The position numbers and the translations under genes are program-made. DNA of 13,644 nucleotides, from positions 1 to 13,644 of the forward strand of contig CANBSM010000023.1 of assembly GCA_947372155.1 (NCBI GenBank), in the 5' to 3' direction. A model generated the notes under the pieces. It saw nothing but the letters and a program-made list of their open reading frames with translations. It made no database searches and had not been told where the DNA came from. This stretch comes from Burkholderiaceae bacterium. Its GTDB lineage: Bacteria > Pseudomonadota > Gammaproteobacteria > Burkholderiales > Burkholderiaceae. Of the stretch, positions 1-6,330 are shown in pieces (position 1 is the first letter of the stretch; the number at the start of each line of letters is the position of its first letter).

Positions 1-6
1 TGAATA

Positions 7-891
7 ATGGCCGCTATTACCGCTGCAATGGTTGGCGAGTTACGCGCCAAAACTGATGCTCCGATGATGGAGTGCAAAAAGGCTTTGACTGAGGCTGATG
101 GTGATATGGCTCGTGCAGAAGAAATTCTGCGTGTAAAGCTGGGTAGCAAGGCTGGTAAAGCCGCTTCTCGTGTAACGGCTGAAGGTATCGTTGCTACTTC
201 TATCAATGGCACTACTGGTGCTTTGTTAGAAGTGAACTGCGAAACCGATTTCGTTTCTAAGAACGATGATTTCTTGGCGTTCGTAAATGACTGCGTGAAG
301 TTGGTTGCTGAAAAGAACCCAGCTGACGTTGCTGCATTGTTAGCATTGCCATTGAATGGCCAAACTGTTGATGAAGTTCGTAGCGCATTGATCGGTAAGA
401 TCGGCGAGAACATCATGCCACGTCGCTTCAAGCGTTTCGCTGGTAGCAACAAGTTGGTTTCTTATCTCCACGGCACTCGTATCGGTGTAATGGTGGAGTT
501 CGAAGGTGACGAAACTGCTGCTAAAGATGTAGCAATGCATATTGCTGCGATGAAGCCAGTGGCTCTGTCGATGGCTGACGTTCCTGCAGAAGCAATTGCT
601 GTAGAGCGTAGTGTTGCCGTTCAAAAGGCTGCTGAATCAGGCAAACCACCAGAAATCGTTGAAAAGATGGTTGAAGGTTCTATTCAGAAGTACCTCAAAG
701 AGGTTTCTTTGTTGAACCAGACTTTCGTGAAGAACGACAAGCAATCCGTAGAGCAAATGCTCAAAGCTGCAAACACAACAATCAAGGGTTTCACCATGTT
801 TGTTGTAGGCGAGGGCATTGAGAAGCGTCAAGACGACTTTGCGGCTGAAGTAGCTGCACAAGTGGCTGCCGCCTCTAAAGCAACAGCTTAA
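7..891 (+). CDS. tsf: Elongation factor Ts (EF-Ts)
   Basis: EF-Ts is the cytosolic guanine-nucleotide exchange factor that releases GDP from EF-Tu during translation elongation. The 294-residue protein is close to the family length and slightly longer than the E. coli protein. The N-terminal UBA-like helical domain is visible at about residues 5-55, with the [16 protein letters not shown] signature. The second signature, [11 protein letters not shown], covers about residues 75-85; its TDFV (80-83) corresponds to the loop that disturbs the Mg2+ site of EF-Tu. The rest matches the dimerisation and C-terminal modules. Only six bases precede the ATG, so its ribosome binding site is outside the window; the next residues ([12 protein letters not shown]) fit the family start. 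The gene ends with tandem stops TAA-TAG and is followed by a strong terminator, consistent with the last gene of an rpsB-tsf operon. The identification is secure. Confidence 0.98.
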   Translation: MAAITAAMVGELRAKTDAPMMECKKALTEADGDMARAEEILRVKLGSKAGKAASRVTAEGIVATSINGTTGALLEVNCETDFVSKNDDFLAFVNDCVKLVAEKNPADVAALLALPLNGQTVDEVRSALIGKIGENIMPRRFKRFAGSNKLVSYLHGTRIGVMVEFEGDETAAKDVAMHIAAMKPVALSMADVPAEAIAVERSVAVQKAAESGKPPEIVEKMVEGSIQKYLKEVSLLNQTFVKNDKQSVEQMLKAANTTIKGFTMFVVGEGIEKRQDDFAAEVAAQVAAASKATA

Positions 892-895
892 TAGG

Positions 896-919
896 CTAGT
901 TTGGGGCTTGCCCCACTAG
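896..919 (+). other. Small hairpin just after tsf
   Basis: A stem of CTAGT (896-900) with ACTAG (915-919) continues, after a two-base bulge at 901-902, into GGGGC (903-907) with GCCCC (910-914), leaving a two-base TT loop or a four-base loop if the last pair is open. It begins right after the tandem stop of tsf. No T-tract follows, so it is not a classical terminator by itself. It may protect the 3' end or pause polymerase ahead of the larger hairpin downstream. Confidence 0.45.
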
Positions 920-931
920 TTGGTAATACCC

Positions 932-971
932 AAAAGGGCACAGAAACCTTAGTTTCTGTGCCCTTTTCTTT
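932..971 (+). terminator. Rho-independent terminator after tsf
   Basis: A perfect inverted repeat of 16 bp (932-947 pairing with 952-967) closes a four-base CTTA loop (948-951). The stem has an A-rich 5' edge, a GGGCAC core and a T-rich 3' edge that continues as TTTTCTTT. I checked every base pair. Because the upstream arm begins with AAAA, the reverse strand also gets a short T-run, so the element could act in both directions, although no convergent gene is present. It separates tsf from the pyrH transcription unit. Confidence 0.88.
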
Positions 972-995
972 GATCCCTCTCAAGCCCTTTATAAT
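970..995 (+). promoter_or_regulatory. Candidate sigma-70 promoter for the pyrH unit
   Basis: A perfect -10 hexamer TATAAT lies at 990-995. The -35 is weak: TTGATC at 970-975 keeps TTGA but is only 14 bp away, while hexamers at 16-18 bp spacing (for example CTTTGA at 968-973) match the consensus poorly. No extended -10 TGn is seen. Transcription from here would start near 1002 and give a leader of about 75 nt before pyrH. Position supports the call: it sits directly behind a strong terminator and is the only real gap before a long gene string. Strength and exact start are inferred. Confidence 0.5.
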
Positions 996-1032
996 TTGGC
1001 GGAGATATTAAAAAGTGCTTAAAGATCAATAA

Positions 1033-1055
1033 GCTAAGTAAGTTAATTACTTGGC
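1033..1055 (+). other. Hairpin in the pyrH leader
   Basis: GCTAAGTAA (1033-1041) pairs with TTACTTGGC (1047-1055) through nine base pairs, one of them G-U, around a GTTAA loop. It lies between the predicted transcription start and the pyrH ATG, 21 bases upstream of the start codon. It has no T-tract. The pairing is seen in the sequence; any regulatory role is unknown. Confidence 0.4.
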
Positions 1056-1076
1056 AAATTACGGAAAATAAAAAAC

Positions 1077-1787
1077 ATGCCAGCCTACAAACGAGTTCTC
1101 CTAAAACTATCTGGTGAAGCCCTTATGGGTGATGATGCTTTTGGCATCAACCCAGTCACTATCGATACTATGGTTAGAGAAATCGCCGATATTGTAAATA
1201 TCGGAGTGGAGCTAGCGATTGTGATTGGCGGCGGAAACATTTTCCGTGGGGTTGCCGGTGGCGCAGCTGGTATGGATCGCGCAACTGCTGATTACATGGG
1301 CATGCTAGCAACCATGATGAATTCCCTAGCATTGCAAGATGCACTCCGCCAAAAAGGTGTTGAAGCGCGCGTGCAATCTGCTCTGCGCATGGATCAAGTA
1401 GTTGAGCCCTACATTCGTCCACGTGCAATCCGCGCGATGGGTGAGGGCAAGGTAGTTATTTTCGCAGCAGGTACGGGTAATCCATTCTTCACCACCGACA
1501 CCGCAGCCGCTCTGCGTGGGGCTGAGATGGGTGTTGAGATCGTGCTTAAAGCCACTAAAGTCGATGGCATTTATAGCGCTGATCCAGTAAAAGACCCATC
1601 AGCAACGTTATATAAAACCATTACGTTTGATGAAGCCATAATCAAAAATCTACAAGTCATGGATGCTACTGCATTTGCGTTGTGCCGTGATCGCAAATTA
1701 CCAATCAAAGTATTTTCAATTCTCAAGCCAGGCGCTTTAATGCGTGTAGTGCAAGGTGAGGCTGAAGGTACTTTAGTACACGTTTAA
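1077..1787 (+). CDS. pyrH: UMP kinase (uridylate kinase)
   Basis: UMP kinase phosphorylates UMP to UDP with ATP in the cytosol, the step that feeds UTP, CTP and UDP-sugar pools. The 236-residue protein belongs to the amino-acid-kinase fold family of bacterial PyrH, unrelated to eukaryotic UMP/CMP kinases. Visible motifs are the N-terminal KLSGEALMG (10-18), [10 protein letters not shown] (49-58), the UMP-binding TGNPFFTTD (133-141), and the ATP-site segment [13 protein letters not shown] in the last third. The length equals the family norm. The ATG is preceded by only a weak GGA-containing sequence about 12 bases away, but the [12 protein letters not shown] start fits the family exactly. It is the first gene after the terminator and leads the envelope gene string, 11 bp ahead of frr. 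Bacterial PyrH is typically activated by GTP and inhibited by UTP; nothing here shows this directly. Confidence 0.97.
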   Translation: MPAYKRVLLKLSGEALMGDDAFGINPVTIDTMVREIADIVNIGVELAIVIGGGNIFRGVAGGAAGMDRATADYMGMLATMMNSLALQDALRQKGVEARVQSALRMDQVVEPYIRPRAIRAMGEGKVVIFAAGTGNPFFTTDTAAALRGAEMGVEIVLKATKVDGIYSADPVKDPSATLYKTITFDEAIIKNLQVMDATAFALCRDRKLPIKVFSILKPGALMRVVQGEAEGTLVHV

Positions 1788-1788
1788 T

Positions 1789-1794
1789 AGGAGG
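1789..1794 (+). promoter_or_regulatory. Strong Shine-Dalgarno site for frr
   Basis: AGGAGG, fully matching the anti-Shine-Dalgarno core, begins two bases after the pyrH stop and ends four bases before the frr ATG. It is the best ribosome binding site in the window. The flanking TAGG and CCTA could form a four-base-pair stem with the middle of the site in the loop, but that is too short to count as a switch. Confidence 0.75.
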
Positions 1795-1798
1795 CCTA

Positions 1799-2359
1799 AT
1801 GTCTGCAGCAGAAATTAAAACTAATACCGATCAAAAGATGCAAAAGTCTCTTGATGCGTTGAAGACCAATTTAGCCAAGATTCGCTCTGGTCGTGCTAAC
1901 CCAGGAATTCTGGAGCACATTAATGTGGATTACTACGGTAACCCAACGCCATTAAGTCAGGTTGCTAGCTTAGGCTTGGCGGACGCGCGCACTATTAACG
2001 TTCAGCCATTTGAAAAGACGATGGTTGCAGTGATTGAAAAAGCCATTCGTGATTCTGATTTAGGCTTAAACCCAGCATCCCAAGGTACGGTCATCCGAGT
2101 GCCAATGCCTGCTTTGACTGAAGAGCGCCGCCGTGACCTCACTAAGGTTGTGAAGAATGAGGGTGAAGAAACTAAGATTGCTGTGCGTAATTTGCGTCGC
2201 GATGCAAATGAGCATTTAAAGCGCCTTACCAAAGATAAAGAAATTTCTGAGGATGAAGAGCGTCGCGCTACTGATGAAATTCAGAAGATGACTGACAAAG
2301 CAGTGATTGATATCGATAAGATCGTTTCTGAAAAAGAAAAAGAGATCATGACGGTTTAA
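1799..2359 (+). CDS. frr: Ribosome recycling factor
   Basis: RRF works with EF-G to split the post-termination ribosome into subunits. The protein is 186 residues, one more than the E. coli factor. The N-terminal part of the three-helix bundle carries [14 protein letters not shown] (about 28-41), followed by the small beta/alpha domain beginning at [14 protein letters not shown] (about 45-58). The C-terminal half is the highly charged helical region, with [20 protein letters not shown] at about 116-135, and ends with the usual long Glu/Lys-rich helix. The start follows a near-perfect Shine-Dalgarno site. The gene sits between pyrH and uppS, the standard order in proteobacteria. Its stop codon lies in the loop of a small hairpin. 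Confidence 0.97.
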   Translation: MSAAEIKTNTDQKMQKSLDALKTNLAKIRSGRANPGILEHINVDYYGNPTPLSQVASLGLADARTINVQPFEKTMVAVIEKAIRDSDLGLNPASQGTVIRVPMPALTEERRRDLTKVVKNEGEETKIAVRNLRRDANEHLKRLTKDKEISEDEERRATDEIQKMTDKAVIDIDKIVSEKEKEIMTV

Positions 2360-2377
2360 GCCGTCCTGAATTTTCAG
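2350..2377 (+). other. Hairpins around the frr stop and in the frr-uppS gap
   Basis: GACGG (2350-2354) pairs with CCGTC (2361-2365), putting the frr TAA in the six-base loop. Next to it CTGA (2366-2369) pairs with TCAG (2374-2377) and is followed by CTTTTT running into the uppS ATG. The second stem plus T-run resembles a weak terminator, but four base pairs without G/C richness is marginal. It could act as an attenuator lowering expression of downstream genes or may be chance. Confidence 0.3.
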
Positions 2378-2383
2378 CTTTTT

Positions 2384-3157
2384 ATGACTCAACATTCCAG
2401 TTCAACCCAAGTCATTCCAGAGGTAAGCGCAATACCTCGCCATGTGGCAATTATCATGGATGGCAATGGGCGCTGGGCTAGCAAGCGGATGATGCCTCGT
2501 GTTGCTGGGCACTCTGAGGGTTTGAGCGCAGTTCGCAAGATTGTGCAAGAGTGCCGCAAGCTCGGTGTTGAGTACTTAACGGTATTTGCATTTAGCTCTG
2601 AAAACTGGCGTCGCCCACCGGAAGAGGTGGGTTTCTTAATGAAGCTTTTTCTAAAGTCACTCAAAGGCGAAGTCTCACGTTTAGCTGAGAACGATATTGC
2701 TTTGCGATTGATCGGCGACTTAAGCCGTTTTGATTCTGCGATTCAAGAGATGGTGGAATTTTCCGAGCAAAAGACTGCTGGCTGCAAAGGCTTAACCTTT
2801 ACGATTGCTGCAAACTATGGCGGTCGCTGGGATATCTTGCAGGCCATGCGCGAATGCCTTACTGCTAATCCTAATTTAAAGCCAGAGCAGGTTAGCGAAG
2901 AATTGCTTCAGCCCTATCTGTCGATGGCTTACGCTCCAGAGCCTGATTTATTCATCCGCACTGGTGGTGAGCAGCGTGTCAGTAATTTCTTATTGTGGCA
3001 ATTGGCTTATACCGAGCTATATTTCACAGACGTTTTGTGGCCCGACTTTGATGAGAAAGAATTACACAAGGCGTTTGACTGGTTTAGTCAGCGTGAGCGC
3101 CGCTTTGGTCGTACTAGTGCTCAGCTTGCATCGCAAGCCATGAGCGATGCAGTTTGA
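2384..3157 (+). CDS. uppS: Isoprenyl transferase (undecaprenyl diphosphate synthase)
   Basis: This cis-prenyltransferase adds isopentenyl units to farnesyl diphosphate to give C55 undecaprenyl diphosphate, the lipid carrier for peptidoglycan and O-antigen precursors, at the cytoplasmic face of the inner membrane. The 257-residue protein shows the catalytic block [13 protein letters not shown] (20-32) with the Mg2+-binding Asp26, then [11 protein letters not shown] and the C-terminal [15 protein letters not shown] starting at Arg192, followed by the [12 protein letters not shown] block. All family motifs are intact. No Shine-Dalgarno sequence precedes the ATG, and the 24-bp gap after frr is occupied by small hairpins, so translation efficiency may depend on structure or on coupling. 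Its neighbours dxr (isoprenoid precursors) and cdsA fit a role in lipid supply. A short non-conserved leader of about 18 residues precedes the conserved core; the ATG is nevertheless the best start. Confidence 0.96.
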   Translation: MTQHSSSTQVIPEVSAIPRHVAIIMDGNGRWASKRMMPRVAGHSEGLSAVRKIVQECRKLGVEYLTVFAFSSENWRRPPEEVGFLMKLFLKSLKGEVSRLAENDIALRLIGDLSRFDSAIQEMVEFSEQKTAGCKGLTFTIAANYGGRWDILQAMRECLTANPNLKPEQVSEELLQPYLSMAYAPEPDLFIRTGGEQRVSNFLLWQLAYTELYFTDVLWPDFDEKELHKAFDWFSQRERRFGRTSAQLASQAMSDAV

Positions 3158-3185
3158 CGTAGTTCTCTTCTAAGCAAACCCCCTC

Positions 3186-4013
3186 ATGCTAAAAACCAGA
3201 GTTATTACCGCCCTTGTCTTATTGGCGGTGCTGTTGCCTATATTGTTTCTGCTCCCCCAAATTTATATTGGTGCTTTCTTTTTGGTGGCTTTGTTGGCCG
3301 CTGCTTGGGAGTGGAGTCGCTTGCTCGCGCCTGAGGCAGGGCGCGCTGCTTGGATATACGCATTATTTTGTCTGACGATTATTTTGCTACTACTGGCCAT
3401 GCAAAATGCCTCATGGCAATTTGCTTTATTACTACTGGCGGTCATTTTCTGGTTCTTTATCGCACCATTTATATTGGCCAAAGGAATGAATCTTTCTCTT
3501 GAAAAGCTAAGACCTTTTTATGTGGTGCTTGGCTTAATTGTGTTGCCGGCCACTTGGTTTGCATTGGTGTTCTTACGTGAGCTTGGCCTTGTATTTTTGC
3601 TCAGTAGCATGGCACTGGTGTGGGTTGCAGACATCGGCGCCTACTTTGTTGGTAAAGCATTTGGTAAACATAAGCTTGCGGTGCAAATTAGCCCTGGAAA
3701 ATCGATTGAAGGTGCCATTGGTGGCTTAATACTTTGCTACATGTATGCGTTCTTATGTGTTTACTTTTTACCTTTTGAGTCGACTTTATTTGGTGCATGG
3801 GCCATCCGCTTTGGTTGGGTGCCAATGCTCTTGATGGTGACGGTACTAGTTGCCTTCAGTATTTTTGGAGACCTATTTGAGTCGCAGCTAAAGCGTTTGG
3901 CCGGCGTCAAGGATTCCAGTCATTTATTGCCAGGACACGGCGGAGTATTGGATCGCGTAGATGCCTTGATTCCGGCGATGCCAATTGCGGCGCTCTTGGC
4001 AGGATTAGTGTGA
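3186..4013 (+). CDS. cdsA: Phosphatidate cytidylyltransferase (CDP-diglyceride synthase)
   Basis: CdsA converts phosphatidic acid and CTP to CDP-diacylglycerol, the precursor of phosphatidylglycerol, cardiolipin and phosphatidylethanolamine, in the inner membrane. The 275-residue protein is a polytopic membrane protein: strongly hydrophobic stretches begin at about residue 7 and recur through the chain, with the cytosolic-type linkers between them. The family signature lies near the C-terminus at residues 233-259, with SQLKR, VKD, PGHGG and LDRVD in the expected order and spacing. Length agrees with the family. The ATG has no good ribosome binding site; it lies 28 bp after uppS. The gene's TGA shares one base with the dxr ATG. 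The assignment is firm on the signature alone. Confidence 0.96.
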   Translation: MLKTRVITALVLLAVLLPILFLLPQIYIGAFFLVALLAAAWEWSRLLAPEAGRAAWIYALFCLTIILLLLAMQNASWQFALLLLAVIFWFFIAPFILAKGMNLSLEKLRPFYVVLGLIVLPATWFALVFLRELGLVFLLSSMALVWVADIGAYFVGKAFGKHKLAVQISPGKSIEGAIGGLILCYMYAFLCVYFLPFESTLFGAWAIRFGWVPMLLMVTVLVAFSIFGDLFESQLKRLAGVKDSSHLLPGHGGVLDRVDALIPAMPIAALLAGLV

Positions 4014-5209
4014 TGTCAGTTAAGCAGATTGCCATTTTGGGCTCAACCGGCTCTATTGGTGTCAATACGCTGGACGTGATTCGATCGCATCCGGATCGCT
4101 TTAAGGTAGTCGCACTGACTGCGGGAAAACAAGTTGATTTGCTGGCGCAGCAGTGTGCTGAATTTAAGCCGGCCATTGCTGTAGTTGCAGATGCAGAGGG
4201 CGCAGCCCGCTTAAGCAAGCTCTTGCTAGATCAAAAAGTCAATACAGAGGTCTTATATGGACCGCAAGCTTTAGTGAGTGCCGTGACCCAATCTCATTGC
4301 GACACTGTCATGGCTGCAATCGTAGGCGCTGCAGGATTGGTTCCGGCATTGGCTGCTGCAAAGGCAGGAAAAAGAGTGTTGCTGGCGAATAAAGAAGCCT
4401 TGGTAATGTCAGGTGATTTATTCATGCAAGCCATGAAAGAAGGCGGTGGCGAGTTATTACCCATTGATAGTGAGCACAATGCGATCTTTCAATGTTTGCC
4501 AGGTCAATATTCTAAAAATCCTAATCCTGCTCTAGGTGTTGAGGAGCTCTGGTTAACTGCATCAGGTGGGCCCTTTAGAAACACACCTCTCAACCAGCTG
4601 GCTAGCATTACTCCGGAGCAGGCTTGTGCGCATCCTAACTGGGTGATGGGCAGAAAGATTTCCGTGGACTCTGCAACGATGATGAACAAAGGTCTTGAGG
4701 TCATCGAAGCATTTTGGTTGTTTGGCCTGCCTTTAGAAAAAATTAAAGTATTGATTCATCCGCAAAGCGTCGTCCATTCGATGGTTCGTTATCGTGATGG
4801 ATCAGTGTTGGCTCAGTTAGGTCAACCAGACATGCGCACTCCTATTGCTTACGGCCTTGCATGGCCTGAGCGCATTGATGCTGGCGTAGCGCCATTAAGT
4901 TTGACGCAATTAGCAGCTTTGAGTTTTGCTGAGCCAGAGTTAGACCGTTTCCCGTGTCTTTCATTGGCATTTGCTGCGGCCAACACTGGTGGTACTGCGC
5001 CCACGGTTCTCAATGCTGCCAATGAAATCGCGGTAGCTGCTTTCTTGGATGATGGGCTGCCGTATTTGCAGATTCCAGCTGTAGTCGAGAGTGTCTTGAA
5101 CATGATTCCTTCTGTTAACGCAGACTCACTGGAATTAATTTTGGATGTAGATACCCGCGCTCGTCAAACTGCACAAGTAGCAGTGGGGAATATTCTTTGC
5201 AAGCATTAA
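4013..5209 (+). CDS. dxr: 1-deoxy-D-xylulose 5-phosphate reductoisomerase
   Basis: Dxr rearranges and reduces DXP to 2-C-methyl-D-erythritol 4-phosphate with NADPH, the committed step of the MEP isoprenoid pathway in the cytosol. Counted from the ATG at 4013 the protein is 398 residues, the family length. The NADPH-binding loop GSTGSIG is at 10-16, [11 protein letters not shown] follows mid-N-terminal, and the metal ligands are Asp152 and Glu154 in [11 protein letters not shown] and Glu229 in MMNKGLEV. The substrate loop region [12 protein letters not shown] and the [15 protein letters not shown] block are intact. A GTG at 4010 directly before this ATG could add one residue; ATG is preferred because it forms the classic TGATG overlap with the cdsA stop. 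It supplies building blocks used by UppS encoded two genes upstream. Confidence 0.97.
   Translation: MSVKQIAILGSTGSIGVNTLDVIRSHPDRFKVVALTAGKQVDLLAQQCAEFKPAIAVVADAEGAARLSKLLLDQKVNTEVLYGPQALVSAVTQSHCDTVMAAIVGAAGLVPALAAAKAGKRVLLANKEALVMSGDLFMQAMKEGGGELLPIDSEHNAIFQCLPGQYSKNPNPALGVEELWLTASGGPFRNTPLNQLASITPEQACAHPNWVMGRKISVDSATMMNKGLEVIEAFWLFGLPLEKIKVLIHPQSVVHSMVRYRDGSVLAQLGQPDMRTPIAYGLAWPERIDAGVAPLSLTQLAALSFAEPELDRFPCLSLAFAAANTGGTAPTVLNAANEIAVAAFLDDGLPYLQIPAVVESVLNMIPSVNADSLELILDVDTRARQTAQVAVGNILCKH
5185..5189 (+). promoter_or_regulatory. Shine-Dalgarno site supporting the rseP TTG start
   Basis: GGGGA lies seven bases before the TTG at 5197, inside the end of dxr. It is the only purine-rich ribosome binding site near the beginning of the rseP frame and supports the non-ATG start 13 bp before the end of dxr. 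Confidence 0.55.
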
Positions 5210-6330
5210 TTACTCTTGCTGCTTTTCTATTGACTCTGGGAGTGTTGGTTAGCTTTCATGAGTTCGGACATTTTTTGGCGGCTCGTTGTTGTGGTATTCG
5301 AGTGCTGCGCTTTGCAATAGGTTTTGGTAAACCTCTTTATACCTATCATGCTAAAAATAAGACTGAATGGGTAGTGGCATCTATTCCATTGGGTGGCTAT
5401 GTAAAGTTACTGGATGGGCGTGATCCTCAGCAAACTATTGCACCGGCAGAAGCTGATCAGGCTTTTGATACAAAGCCTCTTTGGCAGCGCTCCCTTGTTG
5501 TAGCTGCTGGACCCCTCGCTAATTTTTTCCTAGCCATTATTTTCTTTGCGTTGATCTACCTATCTGGCGCTCCCCAGCTACCAGCTGTTTTGAAAGCTCC
5601 CCCCGAGCACTCCTTGGCGGCCAAGCTGGGAATAGGTGAGGGTGACCGGGTGATTGGCTGGCAGGATTTAGGGTCTGAGGCTGATAGTGCGCCCCTTTTC
5701 GGTGAATTTGAGTCAGTTCCCAGTTGGAATGCTTTGCGTTGGAGTTTGATGGATGCTCTTACGGGAGAGGATGGATTCGCCCTAGAGTTAAAAACCCCTG
5801 CTGGTGGATCCTTGATTAAGACCTTTTACGCCAAGGATTTGCCCAAAATCACCCCGGAGAAGGACCCCATGCTGGCTCTGGGCATTCTGCCTGCACCATC
5901 ACCCCTGGCTCAGTGGCAGGATCTAAAATTGGGGCCAGCAGATGCGCTTATTTTTGCCTCAAAGAGGGTGTGGGTAATTACGAAGGTTTCTGCAAGGCTA
6001 ATGGCAGGATTATTTACTGGAAATACCTCCTTGAAACAGTTGGGTGGACCCATCAGCATTGCTGACATGGCGGGCAAATCAGCCCAAGTAGGGTGGCAGC
6101 CATTTTTAGCCTTTTTAGCACTTATGAGTATTAGCATTGGTTTGCTCAATTTGCTCCCTTTTCCGATGCTCGATGGGGGTCAGCTACTGTATGATGCATG
6201 GGAGTTGGTAGCCGGTAAGCGGATTTCGACATCAACGCAGGAGCAGCTCCAAAAAGTGGGCTTCTTTTTGCTGATTTCAATGTCATTGCTGGCCTTGTTT
6301 AACGATTTACAACGCTATATTTCGCCTTGA
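5197..6330 (+). CDS. rseP: RIP metalloprotease RseP (site-2 protease), short form
   Basis: RseP is an inner-membrane zinc protease that cuts anti-sigma factors within the membrane to activate the envelope stress sigma factor, and also clears signal-peptide remnants. The HExxH zinc site HEFGH is at 21-25 in the first membrane segment; GPLANF (105-110) opens the second; [11 protein letters not shown] (318-328), with the third ligand Asp326, lies in the third; a last hydrophobic segment follows near the C-terminus. The start is TTG: it has a GGGGA site seven bases upstream, no ATG or GTG is in frame nearby, and later starts would cut the first membrane helix. The gene overlaps dxr by 13 bp. At 377 residues it is shorter than the roughly 450-residue E. 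coli enzyme. Only one PDZ-like region is evident (about 130-225, with [16 protein letters not shown]), so the usual second PDZ appears absent. Confidence 0.93.
   Translation: MQALITLAAFLLTLGVLVSFHEFGHFLAARCCGIRVLRFAIGFGKPLYTYHAKNKTEWVVASIPLGGYVKLLDGRDPQQTIAPAEADQAFDTKPLWQRSLVVAAGPLANFFLAIIFFALIYLSGAPQLPAVLKAPPEHSLAAKLGIGEGDRVIGWQDLGSEADSAPLFGEFESVPSWNALRWSLMDALTGEDGFALELKTPAGGSLIKTFYAKDLPKITPEKDPMLALGILPAPSPLAQWQDLKLGPADALIFASKRVWVITKVSARLMAGLFTGNTSLKQLGGPISIADMAGKSAQVGWQPFLAFLALMSISIGLLNLLPFPMLDGGQLLYDAWELVAGKRISTSTQEQLQKVGFFLLISMSLLALFNDLQRYISP

Noticed and set aside
1788..1798. TAGG and CCTA flanking the frr Shine-Dalgarno site as a possible translation switch.
   Set aside because: A four-base-pair stem with a three-base loop is too unstable to hide the site.
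3151..3178. GTTTG and CAAAC around the uppS stop as a third stop-codon hairpin.
   Set aside because: The stem is only five pairs with a loop of about 18 bases, so it is not comparable with the other two.
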